From NCBI GenBank assembly GCA_946618265.1, contig CAMOLA010000069.1, positions 1 through 8,277 on the forward strand: a stretch of 8,277 nt of DNA. Reading direction: 5' to 3'. Under the pieces are notes generated by a model. It had not been told where the DNA came from and did not search any database. It saw nothing but the letters and a program-made list of their open reading frames with translations. Made by a program: the position numbers and the translations under genes. This DNA is from an uncultured Eggerthellaceae bacterium (lineage in GTDB: Bacteria; Actinomycetota; Coriobacteriia; Coriobacteriales; Eggerthellaceae). This document shows positions 1-6,957 of the stretch, one piece after another (position 1 is the stretch's first letter; each line of letters starts with the position of its first letter).

Positions 1-204
1 TCCATCAGGCGCCTTCCATTAGCGCGCATCGGAGGGGGAAACAAGCGAGCCGGCCCCGGGAGGGGCGCCCGGCGAAAGGCGGGAGGCGACGGTTTACGTG
101 CTCATTGTCTGCAAGATGGTTACAGCATTGATGGGCGGCTGCGCCGTTATGTTAAGGTTTAATCATCTATATACGTCTTTCTCAAGAACAGGAAAAGATC
201 TCAT
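1..204 (+). other. Leader / intergenic region upstream of secA
   Basis: No convincing coding sequence is visible. One frame closes with TAG at 20-22 and could be the tail of an upstream gene, but only six codons are present, so this cannot be judged. Frame 1 is open to a TAA at 160-162, but its translation is arginine/glycine-rich and has no recognisable features. The stretch is G-rich: four runs of three or more G at 34-38, 58-60, 62-65 and 81-83. It can form a hairpin in which 49-57 pairs with 62-73 (a four-base CCCC/GGGG core extended by GCCGG/CCGGC past a three-base bulge). A smaller GGCG/CGCC hairpin lies at 134-145. No T-run follows either, so neither is a clear terminator. The last 60 bases become AT-richer, as expected for a promoter region. 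In related genomes the gene before secA is often a ribosome hibernation factor; that is background knowledge and is not seen here. Confidence 0.5.
147..175 (+). promoter_or_regulatory. Candidate secA promoter (weak)
   Basis: TTATGT at 147-152 is followed after 17 bp by TATACG at 170-175, with an overlapping TATATA at 168-173. This is the only AT-rich patch in the leader. The same 8-mer GTTATGTT (146-153) recurs at 6974-6981, in front of the candidate atp promoter. Agreement with the TTGACA/TATAAT consensus is poor, so this is a low-confidence guess supported mainly by position. Confidence 0.22.
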
Positions 205-3087
205 ATGGCAGGTTTTTTGTCGAAGTTGCTTCACGTGGGCGAAGGGCGCCAGGTCAAGGCCTACGAAAAGGTCGTGCAGCGCGTCAACGACCTCGAGGGA
301 AGCATGCAGGCTCGGTCTGACGAAGAGCTGGCTCGCTTGACGTCCGAGTTCCGCGAGCGCATCGAGCGCGGCGAGAAGGTCGACGCGCTCTTGCCCGAGG
401 CGTTCGCCGCCGTGCGCGAAGCGAGCGTGCGCACGCTGGGCATGCGCCATTTCGATGTGCAGCTTATCGGCGGTATGGCCTTGAACGATGGGCATATTGC
501 CGAGATGAAGACGGGCGAAGGCAAGACGCTCGTTTCCACGCTGGCGGGTTACTTGAATGCGCTGCCGGGCGACAACGTGCATATCGTCACGGTCAACGAC
601 TACCTGGCAAGGCGCGACAGCGAATGGATGGGCCGCATTTACCGGTTCATGGGCATGAACGTCGGCCTCATTCAGAACGGCATGCGCAACAATCTGAAGA
701 AGCCCGCATATGCCGCCGACGTGACGTACGGCACCAACTCCGAGTTCGGCTTCGACTACTTGCGCGACAACATGGTCACGCGCGCCGATTCGCGCGTGCA
801 GCGCGGCCATCATTTCGCCATCGTCGACGAGGTCGACTCCATCCTCATCGATGAAGCCCGTACTCCGCTCATCATCTCGGGCGCTGGCAGCGCGGCAGCC
901 GATACGTACAACCAGTTCGCGCGCGCCGTCGTCGGCCTCGTGCGCGACGTCGATTACCAGATGGACGAGGCCAAACGCACCATCAACGCCACCGAAGTCG
1001 GCCTCGAGCGCATCGAGACGGCGCTTGGCATCGACGACATCTACGCCGATACGTCGGGCACGCTGGCCAACCACCTGCAACAGGCGCTCAAGGCCCAATA
1101 CCTGTTCCATCGGGACGTCGATTACGTCGTGACGCACGGCGAGGTCAAGATCGTCGACGAGTTCACCGGCCGTATCATGGAAGGCCGCCGCTGGTCGGAA
1201 GGCCTGCACCAGGCCGTCGAGGCGAAAGAGCACGTGCGCGTCAAAGAAGAGAACCAGACGCTGGCCACCATCACGCTGCAGAACTACTTCCGTTTGTACA
1301 ACAAGCTTTCGGGCATGACCGGTACCGCCATGACCGAGGACTCCGAGTTCCGCCAGATCTACAAGCTCGAGGTTACGGCGATTCCGCCCAACAAGCCCGT
1401 AATTCGCAACGACCGCAACGATCAGGTATATCGTACGGTCGATGCCAAATTCAATGCCGTTGCCGACGAAATCGCCGAACGCAACTCGAAGGGCCAGCCG
1501 TGCCTGGTTGGCACCGTGTCCATCGAAAGCTCCGAGCGGTTGAGCCGCCTGCTCGACAAGCGCGGCATCAAGCACGAAACGCTCAACGCCAAGAACCACG
1601 AGCGCGAGGCGCATATCGTCGCCCAGGCGGGTCGCGTCGGCGCGGTGACGATCGCCACCAACATGGCTGGTCGTGGTACCGACATCTTGCTCGGCGGCAA
1701 TCCCGAGGCCCTTGCCGACGACTTGCTGCGCAACCGGGGCTACGATCCCGACCTCAACGAGGCGCAGCTGAAGGAAATGCGCCTGGCTGCGCAAACCGCG
1801 CTCGAAGCGGACGAGCCGCGCGTGCGCGCCAAGGCCAAGGAGCTGCTCGAGCAGCTGGACAACGCACTACCCGCTCCGACCGACGAGGCGCGCGAGCAGG
1901 CATTGGCCGAGGCGAAGGAAATCACCAGCGCCGAAGCCCAGCGCGTGCGTGCTGCGGGCGGTCTTTTGGTCATCGGCACCGAGCGCCACGAGTCCCGCCG
2001 AATCGACAACCAGCTGCGTGGCCGTTCCGGCCGTCAGGGCGATCCGGGCGAGTCGCAGTTCTACCTGTCGCTGGAAGACGACCTCATGCGCAAGTTCGGC
2101 GGGGACCGCATGGACGGCGTGTCGCGCATGATGGAGCGCACCAAGCTGCCCGACGACCAGCCCATCGAGGCGAAGATGGTCTCGAAGGCCATCGAGAACG
2201 CCCAGCATTCGGTCGAGGCCATGCACTTCGCCGCTCGTAAGAACGTCCTCGAATACGACGACGTCATGAACCTGCAGCGTTCCGCCATCTACGACGAGCG
2301 CAATGCCATTTTGGACGGCAAGAACATGGACGCCCGCATCCCCGAGATCATCGCCGATTGCGCTCGGGGCATCGTGGACGAGAACTGCCCCGACCGCACG
2401 GTGAGCGACGATTGGGACATCGCCTCCATCGATGCGTGGGTGACCAGCATGACGGGCCGCAGCGAATTCAGCGTCGAGGAAGTCGACCACGACGAAGACC
2501 GCGACCGCCTGGTTACGGCTATCGAAGAGTACCTGAGCTCGGTGTACGAGGAGAAGGAGGCCGAGCTCGGCGCCGACGTCATGGATCGGCTCGAAGGCCA
2601 AGTGATGCTTCGCATCATGGATTCGCGTTGGATGTCGCACCTCCAGGACATGGATTACCTCCGTGCCGGCATCGGGCTGCGTGCATACGGCCAGCGCGAT
2701 CCCCTCACCGAGTACCGCGAGGAAGCGTACAACGCGTTTTCCGCGATGACGGGTAACATGTACGAGGACTACCTCCGCACGCTGCTCCGCTTGCAGGTGG
2801 CTCATCAGCAGGCTCCGGTCGAGGACGAGGCCGTGGAAGAGGATCCCCTGGCTGGCAAACGGGTCAGCTATTCGAATCCAGAGCAGGCGCTCGAGGGTGA
2901 CGATACGCCCGCACCTGCGCCGCGCGCCGTCCAGGAAGGCGGAGCGCCCAATCCGAAACCGGTGTCGAAACCCAAGACGTACGTCAAGGACAAGGATGAC
3001 CCCTATGCCAACGTGGGCCGCAACGATCCCTGCCCTTGCGGATCGGGCAAGAAATTCAAGAAGTGTCACGGGATGTACGTCGACTAG
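205..3087 (+). CDS. secA: SecA, preprotein translocase motor ATPase
   Basis: This is the peripheral ATPase that drives unfolded preproteins through the SecYEG channel at the cytoplasmic membrane. The product has 960 residues, the usual size for a SecA1. The ATG is preceded by AGGAAAAG about seven bases upstream. Visible motifs, in order: Walker A GEGKT at 104-108 (K107), Walker B DEVD at 208-211 followed by SILIDEARTPLIISG, then the preprotein-crosslinking domain (roughly 220-370). NBD2 follows with NMAGRGTDILLGG ending near 498 and GTERHESRRIDNQLRGRSGR from about 591, then the helical scaffold/two-helix finger, a proline- and charge-rich linker, and a C-terminal zinc-binding SEC-C tail (C943, C945, C954, H955). 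Between the two NBD2 motifs lies a charged helical insert at about 499-584, longer than the E. coli segment as I recall it. The essential-type features are intact, arguing for the housekeeping SecA rather than an accessory SecA2. It ends in TAG. Confidence 0.98.
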   Translation: MAGFLSKLLHVGEGRQVKAYEKVVQRVNDLEGSMQARSDEELARLTSEFRERIERGEKVDALLPEAFAAVREASVRTLGMRHFDVQLIGGMALNDGHIAEMKTGEGKTLVSTLAGYLNALPGDNVHIVTVNDYLARRDSEWMGRIYRFMGMNVGLIQNGMRNNLKKPAYAADVTYGTNSEFGFDYLRDNMVTRADSRVQRGHHFAIVDEVDSILIDEARTPLIISGAGSAAADTYNQFARAVVGLVRDVDYQMDEAKRTINATEVGLERIETALGIDDIYADTSGTLANHLQQALKAQYLFHRDVDYVVTHGEVKIVDEFTGRIMEGRRWSEGLHQAVEAKEHVRVKEENQTLATITLQNYFRLYNKLSGMTGTAMTEDSEFRQIYKLEVTAIPPNKPVIRNDRNDQVYRTVDAKFNAVADEIAERNSKGQPCLVGTVSIESSERLSRLLDKRGIKHETLNAKNHEREAHIVAQAGRVGAVTIATNMAGRGTDILLGGNPEALADDLLRNRGYDPDLNEAQLKEMRLAAQTALEADEPRVRAKAKELLEQLDNALPAPTDEAREQALAEAKEITSAEAQRVRAAGGLLVIGTERHESRRIDNQLRGRSGRQGDPGESQFYLSLEDDLMRKFGGDRMDGVSRMMERTKLPDDQPIEAKMVSKAIENAQHSVEAMHFAARKNVLEYDDVMNLQRSAIYDERNAILDGKNMDARIPEIIADCARGIVDENCPDRTVSDDWDIASIDAWVTSMTGRSEFSVEEVDHDEDRDRLVTAIEEYLSSVYEEKEAELGADVMDRLEGQVMLRIMDSRWMSHLQDMDYLRAGIGLRAYGQRDPLTEYREEAYNAFSAMTGNMYEDYLRTLLRLQVAHQQAPVEDEAVEEDPLAGKRVSYSNPEQALEGDDTPAPAPRAVQEGGAPNPKPVSKPKTYVKDKDDPYANVGRNDPCPCGSGKKFKKCHGMYVD

Positions 3088-3117
3088 GCATTCTGCCTGA
3101 TAGCTCGCTGCATTCCT

Positions 3118-3176
3118 TGGGACGTCGCGGTGTTGCGCTTCGGCTCTTGTGCCGATCCTGCTGCCGCTACGTCCCA
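3118..3176 (+). other. Long imperfect stem-loop between secA and prfB
   Basis: TGGGACGT at 3118-3125 is exactly complementary to ACGTCCCA at 3169-3176. After one C/T mismatch the stem continues with GCGG (3127-3130) against CCGC (3164-3167) and two G-U pairs. The enclosed loop carries a second hairpin, TCGGC at 3140-3144 with GCCGA at 3151-3155. No T-run follows the stem (next bases are CTTCGTTAATGG), so it is not a classical intrinsic terminator. It could be an RNA-processing or stability element separating secA from prfB mRNA, a Rho-related structure, or a cis-regulatory leader for prfB. The pairing is seen directly; the role is unknown. Confidence 0.5.
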
Positions 3177-3207
3177 CTTCGTTAATGGTAAGGCTGTGTA
3201 TTAGAAC

Positions 3208-4299
3208 GTGGACATTGACGCAAAGACAATCGAACAACTAGGACAACGCGTCGAAGACGCTCGGGCGTATCTGCACGTCGACGACAAGACCGCCGAGCTC
3301 GCCAAGCTCGACGAGGAGACGACCCAGCCCGGGTTTTGGGACGATGCCGCGCATGCGCAGGTGGTGTCGAAGCGCGCGGGAAACCTTCGTGAGGTCCTCC
3401 GCGAGTATGACGAGGCGGTGGCATACCTCGGCGACGTGCAGACGGCGTTCGAGCTTGCGGAGGAAGACGAGCTCTTCGCAGCCGAGGCTGCCGAAGTCGC
3501 CGAGAAGCTCGACACGCTGCTCGACTCGCTCGAGCTTTCCTCGTGGTTCAACGGCCGGTTCGACGAGGGCGATGCGATTCTGACCGTCAACCCGGGCCAG
3601 GGCGGCATGGAGGCATGCGACTGGGCTGACATGCTGTACAAGATGTACACGCGCTACGGCGAGCACAAAGGGTGGAAGGTCCGCGTGCTCGATGTCACGT
3701 ATGCCGAGGTCATCGGCATCGACCGAGCCACCATCCAGATCGAGGGCCGCAATGCCTACGGCATGCTGCGCTCGGAGGTGGGCGTGCACCGCCTCGTGCG
3801 CATATCCCCGACCGACGTCAAGGCGCGGCGCCATACGACGTTCGCGTCGGTGGAGCTTCTTCCCGTGCTGCCTGACGACATCGAAGTCAATCTCGACCAC
3901 AACGACGTCCGCGTCGACGTCTACCGGTCGAGCGGCCCGGGCGGTCAATGCGTGAACACGACCGATTCGGCTGTTCGCCTGACGCATATCCCAACAGGCA
4001 TCGTCGTTACGTGCCAAAACGAGAAGTCCCAGCTCATGAACAAGGAAGCGGCGTTCCGCGTCCTGCGCGCGAAGCTCTACGAACTCGAAGAGGCCAAACG
4101 CGCCGCCGAAATCGAGGAGCTGCGCGGCGAGCGCATGGAGAACTCGTTCGGCAGCCAGATCCGCAACTACGTGCTCTATCCGTACCAGATGGTCAAAGAT
4201 CTTCGCAGCGGCATCGAGACCGGCAACGTCGACGCCGTTCTTGACGGCAACATCGACGAATTCGTCATCGGCTACCACAAGTGGAAAGCTTCCCAATAG
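3208..4299 (+). CDS. prfB: Peptide chain release factor 2 (RF2)
   Basis: RF2 recognises UAA and UGA in the ribosomal A site and triggers peptidyl-tRNA hydrolysis. The product has 363 residues, close to E. coli RF2. The start is GTG: an in-frame TAG lies only two codons upstream and no in-frame ATG, GTG or TTG occurs nearby downstream. The best Shine-Dalgarno match (TAAGG, 3189-3193) is unusually far, 14 bases, so initiation may be weak. Domain 1 is the acidic N-terminal helical part. Domain 2 holds HRLVRISPTD, placing the recognition tripeptide at S200-P201-T202, where RF2 normally has SPF. Domain 3 has SSGPGGQ (G245-G246-Q247), the catalytic loop, followed by C248 and VNTTDSAVRLTHIPTG. The segment AYLHVDD (about 21-27) aligns with the E. 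coli programmed frameshift site but contains no stop, so the gene is read in one frame. The RF2 assignment rests on SP in the tripeptide, the N-terminal match and overall alignment. It ends in TAG. Confidence 0.96.
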   Translation: MDIDAKTIEQLGQRVEDARAYLHVDDKTAELAKLDEETTQPGFWDDAAHAQVVSKRAGNLREVLREYDEAVAYLGDVQTAFELAEEDELFAAEAAEVAEKLDTLLDSLELSSWFNGRFDEGDAILTVNPGQGGMEACDWADMLYKMYTRYGEHKGWKVRVLDVTYAEVIGIDRATIQIEGRNAYGMLRSEVGVHRLVRISPTDVKARRHTTFASVELLPVLPDDIEVNLDHNDVRVDVYRSSGPGGQCVNTTDSAVRLTHIPTGIVVTCQNEKSQLMNKEAAFRVLRAKLYELEEAKRAAEIEELRGERMENSFGSQIRNYVLYPYQMVKDLRSGIETGNVDAVLDGNIDEFVIGYHKWKASQ

Positions 4300-4324
4300 A
4301 GACGCAGCAGGAAAGGCGGGCTTC

Positions 4325-5815
4325 ATGAAAAAGTACGTGATTGCACTTGACGAGGGCACGACGTCTGCCCGCAGCGTGCTCATCGACCGGGAAGGGGCCA
4401 TCGTCGGCGTGGCCCAGCGCGAGTTCGAGCAGCATTACCCCCATCCCGGCTGGGTGGAGCACGATCCGATGGACATTCTGTCGGCGCAGTTGGGCACCAT
4501 GACCGAGCTCTTGGTGGCCAACAACGTCGACGTGAGCGAAATCGACAGCATCGGCATCACGAACCAGCGCGAGACCACGGTCGTGTGGAACCGCGAAACG
4601 GGCGAGCCCGTCTTCAACGCGATCGTCTGGCAATGCAGGAGGACCGCTTCGCTCGTCGATGCGATCTGCGGCGATCCCGAAGTAGCGCAAGCAGTGACGG
4701 CCAAGACGGGGTTGGTGCCCGATGCGTATTTCTCGGCGAGCAAGATTCGCTGGATACTGGACAACGTGGACGGTGCGCGCGACCTGGCAGAGGCCGGCAA
4801 GCTCGCTTTCGGCACGGTCGACACCTGGCTCATCTGGTCGCTGACCGACGGCGCCGTGCATGCCACGGACCCCACGAATGCCAGTCGCACCATGCTGTTC
4901 GACATCCACGCGATGCAGTGGGACGAATGGCTGTGCGATCTTTTCGACATACCCATGAGCATGCTGCCCGAAGTGCGTCCCTCGTCGGGCGACTACGGCG
5001 TCACGTCGCGCGAGGGCGTCGCGGCGGGCATACCCATCCGTGGCGTGGCGGGCGATCAGCAATCGGCTTTGTTCGGGCAATGCTGCTTCGAGCCGGGCCA
5101 GGCGAAGAACACGTACGGGACGGGATGCTTCCTCCTCATGAACACGGGCGGGGAAGCGCCGGTATCGAAGAACGGGCTGGTGACCACCGTTGCGGCGAGC
5201 GCGCCCGGGGCGGGTCCCGAATACGCGCTCGAAGGCAGCGTGTTCATGGGCGGCGCGCTTATCCAGTGGATTCGCGACGGCCTCGGCCTTATCGAGCATG
5301 CGGCCGATTCCGAGGCTATCGCCCTGAGCGTTGACAGTTCCGACGGCGTTTACATCGTCCCGGCGTTTACCGGCCTGGGCGCGCCCTATTGGGACGCGGA
5401 AGCGCGCGGCGCCATCTACGGCCTCACGCGCGGGACGACCACCGCACATATCGTGAGGGCTGCGCTCGAAGCGCTTGCTTATCAGGTGTATGACCTGGTA
5501 AGCGCCATGGAGACGGATGCCTCCATGCCCCTCAAGGTCCTCAATGTCGATGGCGGTGCTTCGGCCAACGAGTTCCTCATGCAATTCCAGAGCGACATTC
5601 TGGGCAAACCGCTGCGTCGGCCCGCGAATGTCGAGACCACGGCCCTCGGCACCGCGTACCTTGCGGGCTTGTCCACCGGATTCTGGGGAGGCCTCGACGA
5701 CTTGCGTGCGCTGCGCGCCGGGGACGCCACGTATCTGCCCGACGAGAACGACGAGCGCTTGGCCGCTCGCATCGCCGGCTGGAAGGAAGCCGTCCGCCGC
5801 ACCCAGACACGCTAG
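4325..5815 (+). CDS. glpK: Glycerol kinase
   Basis: The enzyme phosphorylates glycerol to sn-glycerol-3-phosphate with ATP in the cytoplasm. I chose ATG 4325 because AGGAAAGG lies eight bases upstream and the protein then starts MKKYVIALDEGTTSARS, matching the family N-terminus. The open frame extends further upstream into prfB, but that part has no similarity. The product has 496 residues, normal for the FGGY family. Seen motifs: phosphate-binding DEGTTS (9-14); glycerol-binding R82-E83 in NQRETT, W102 in IVWQCRRT, Y135, and catalytic D244 in GVAGDQQ; then KNTYGTGCF, GLGAPYWD, and VDGGASANEFLMQFQSDI. The loop that in low-GC Gram-positive enzymes carries the HPr-phosphorylated histidine reads SSGDYGVTSREG (220-231) and has no His, so PTS/HPr activation is not expected. 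No glycerol facilitator or glycerol-3-phosphate dehydrogenase gene is in this window. It lies 25 bases after prfB, so co-transcription is likely. It ends in TAG. Confidence 0.97.
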   Translation: MKKYVIALDEGTTSARSVLIDREGAIVGVAQREFEQHYPHPGWVEHDPMDILSAQLGTMTELLVANNVDVSEIDSIGITNQRETTVVWNRETGEPVFNAIVWQCRRTASLVDAICGDPEVAQAVTAKTGLVPDAYFSASKIRWILDNVDGARDLAEAGKLAFGTVDTWLIWSLTDGAVHATDPTNASRTMLFDIHAMQWDEWLCDLFDIPMSMLPEVRPSSGDYGVTSREGVAAGIPIRGVAGDQQSALFGQCCFEPGQAKNTYGTGCFLLMNTGGEAPVSKNGLVTTVAASAPGAGPEYALEGSVFMGGALIQWIRDGLGLIEHAADSEAIALSVDSSDGVYIVPAFTGLGAPYWDAEARGAIYGLTRGTTTAHIVRAALEALAYQVYDLVSAMETDASMPLKVLNVDGGASANEFLMQFQSDILGKPLRRPANVETTALGTAYLAGLSTGFWGGLDDLRALRAGDATYLPDENDERLAARIAGWKEAVRRTQTR

Positions 5816-5825
5816 TTGTCTGCCC

Positions 5826-5854
5826 TTCCGTTTTTCGGGACGACGTTTTATCAT
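5826..5854 (+). promoter_or_regulatory. Candidate promoter before rpiB (weak)
   Basis: TATCAT at 5849-5854 resembles a -10 box and sits in a short T-rich patch between glpK and rpiB. The hexamer 17 bp upstream (TTCCGT, 5826-5831) is a poor -35. The 10-mer TATCATGGCA (5849-5858) occurs again at 6998-7007 in front of the atp genes, which is the main reason to list it. A small CCG-TTTTT-CGG hairpin lies at 5828-5838. The gap is only 75 bases, so readthrough from glpK is equally plausible. Confidence 0.2.
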
Positions 5855-5890
5855 GGCAGCAGAGATGCAAGTGCGGGGAGAGGTTGCGCC

Positions 5891-6328
5891 ATGAAGGTGA
5901 GCATCGCAAGCGACCATGCTGGATTCGAGGAGAAGGAACTGCTGGTCGGCTATCTGGAGAGTCTCGGGCACGAGGTCGTCGATCGGGGACCCGAGAACGA
6001 TGACCGCGTCGATTATCCCGACTTCGCCGTTATCGTCGCGCGCGATGTCGTCGCGGGCGAAGCGGAGCGCGGCGTGCTCGTGTGCGGCACGGGCATCGGC
6101 ATGGCGGTCGCGGCCAACAAGGTCGATGGCATTCGGGCGGCAAACGTCACGTCGCCAGAATTCGCCCAGCTCGCGCGCGAGCACAACGATGCCAATGTCG
6201 TGACGGTCTCCGGTCGCTTCGTGGCCGACGAAGTCAACCGCGCGATCGTGAAAGCGTTCCTCGAGACCGATTTCGCCGGCGGCCGGCATGCCGGACGCGT
6301 GCAGAAAATCATGGCGCTGGAGAAATGA
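5891..6328 (+). CDS. rpiB: Ribose-5-phosphate isomerase B
   Basis: The enzyme interconverts ribose 5-phosphate and ribulose 5-phosphate in the non-oxidative pentose phosphate pathway (cytoplasm). The product has 145 residues, typical of RpiB. ATG 5891 has a purine-rich GGGGAGAGG at 5875-5883. Seen motifs: SDHAGF at 7-12 (D8, H9), DYP at 41-43, the anion-hole/active-site loop VCGTGIGM with C65 as the likely catalytic thiol, ANK (75-77), EHNDAN with H98, R109, and GRH (131-133) with R136 near the C-terminus for phosphate binding. The Cys active site resembles E. coli RpiB; the mycobacterial enzymes, as I recall, use a Glu instead. LacA/LacB galactose-6-phosphate isomerase subunits belong to the same family, but there is no second paired subunit or lac-type neighbour, so RpiB is preferred. 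This is the only gene of the window ending in TGA. The stop abuts a palindromic repeat. Confidence 0.95.
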   Translation: MKVSIASDHAGFEEKELLVGYLESLGHEVVDRGPENDDRVDYPDFAVIVARDVVAGEAERGVLVCGTGIGMAVAANKVDGIRAANVTSPEFAQLAREHNDANVVTVSGRFVADEVNRAIVKAFLETDFAGGRHAGRVQKIMALEK

Positions 6329-6353
6329 CCATTTGGGGACAGTCCCTTTTTGG
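6329..6353. repeat. REP-like GGGAC-A-GTCCC palindrome with T-run
   Basis: GGGAC (6336-6340) and GTCCC (6342-6346) form a perfect inverted repeat around one A, followed by TTTTT (6347-6351). The block is framed by CCA (6329-6331) and TGG (6351-6353) in inverted orientation. As RNA it can fold as GGGA-CAG-TCCC with a U5 tail, resembling a minimal terminator. I recall near-identical GGGACTGTCCC blocks dispersed in many bacterial genomes and linked to REP-associated IS200-like (RAYT) transposases; that is memory, not a search. A second small dyad, GTTA/TAAC (6353-6356 and 6362-6365), follows immediately. Only one copy of the palindrome is in this window and no transposase gene is present. The block begins directly at the rpiB stop codon. 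Confidence 0.55.
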
Positions 6354-6397
6354 TTATTTCGTAACGGGGAATCGAGCAAGTTGAGAGGGAAGCCGCG

Positions 6398-6853
6398 ATG
6401 ATAGACAGCAGACCTTCGTGGGATCAGTATTTCGCAACGCTCGCGCAGCAAGTCTCGACGCGCACGACGTGTACGCGCCGAGCGGTCGGCGCTGTGATCG
6501 TCAAGGAGAACCGCATCTTGGCAACGGGCTACAACGGCGTGCCGCGCGGCATGGCCCACTGTTCCGAAGTCGGGTGCCTGCGCGAGCAGATGGGCGTGCC
6601 TTCGGGCCAGCGCCAGGAGATCTGCCGCGGCCTGCATGCCGAGCAGAACGCCATCATCCAGGCCGCGCGCTATGGCATCGACATCCGTGATTCGAAGATC
6701 TACATCACCACGCAGCCCTGCATCACGTGCGCGAAGATGTGCATCAACGCAGGCATCTCGGAGATCATCTACGCAAATCCGTATCCCGACGAATTGTCGC
6801 TCGGGATGCTGGATGAAGCGGGCATTCCCTATCGCGTTTTTGAATCTGAATAA
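6398..6853 (+). CDS. dCMP deaminase, ComEB-like (zinc-dependent cytidine deaminase family)
   Basis: The predicted reaction is deamination of dCMP to dUMP, the substrate of thymidylate synthase, in the cytoplasm. The product has 151 residues, normal for the single-domain family. ATG 6398 is preceded by GAGAGGG about nine bases upstream. The zinc site is complete: H80-A81-E82 (HAEQNAI) and PCITC with C108 and C111. Family-typical flanks are [12 protein letters not shown] (44-55), where C55 and C60 may contribute to the second metal site known in some dCMP deaminases, then CRGLHAEQ and [11 protein letters not shown]. Family members are also called ComEB in Bacillus; here there is no competence gene nearby, so I give the enzymatic name and no symbol. 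A tRNA adenosine or guanine deaminase is less likely because of the GYNG and long pre-HAE segment. The gene ends in TAA and is followed by an intrinsic terminator. Confidence 0.92.
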   Translation: MIDSRPSWDQYFATLAQQVSTRTTCTRRAVGAVIVKENRILATGYNGVPRGMAHCSEVGCLREQMGVPSGQRQEICRGLHAEQNAIIQAARYGIDIRDSKIYITTQPCITCAKMCINAGISEIIYANPYPDELSLGMLDEAGIPYRVFESE

Positions 6854-6881
6854 GATAATTATATTTGCAAGCGTCAAATTT

Positions 6882-6924
6882 ACACGAAAAACACCGTTGC
6901 CGGCGGTCTCGTGTTTTTGTTCTT
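6882..6924 (+). terminator. Intrinsic terminator after the deaminase gene
   Basis: ACACGA (6882-6887) pairs with TCGTGT (6909-6914). An inner stem ACCG (6893-6896) pairs with CGGT (6904-6907) around a seven-base loop. The outer and inner stems are separated by an asymmetric internal loop (five bases against one). The hairpin runs directly into TTTT G TTCTT (6915-6924). Position 28 bases after the stop, before the atp cluster, fits the end of the upstream transcription unit. Confidence 0.7.
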
Positions 6925-6957
6925 AGCGTTTTTTCGCCGTTCGCGTCAAAAATGCGG

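Noticed and set aside
31..38. GGAGGGGG as a ribosome binding site
   Set aside because: No ATG, GTG or TTG follows at a workable distance.
34..83. Possible G-quadruplex from four G-runs in the secA leader
   Set aside because: The loops between runs are about 19 and 15 bases, too long for a convincing quadruplex.
98..340. GTG-started 80-codon frame overlapping the secA start, considered as a SecM-like leader peptide
   Set aside because: The frame runs 130 bases into secA out of register, has no arrest motif, and its ribosome binding site is poorly placed.
163..1794. 543-codon minus-strand frame opposite secA, and similar ones at 1867-3237 and 3238-4401
   Set aside because: Same shadow effect; low-complexity Ala/Arg/Val/His-rich translations with no motif or ribosome binding site support.
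4241..4324. Upstream extension of glpK overlapping the end of prfB
   Set aside because: The extension is Ser/Thr-rich with no family similarity, while ATG 4325 has a strong ribosome binding site and the conserved N-terminus.
4265..6877. 870-codon open frame on the minus strand across glpK, rpiB and the deaminase gene
   Set aside because: Antisense shadow of GC-rich coding: its residues follow the complement of the sense codons, it has no recognisable domain, and the three + strand genes are certain.
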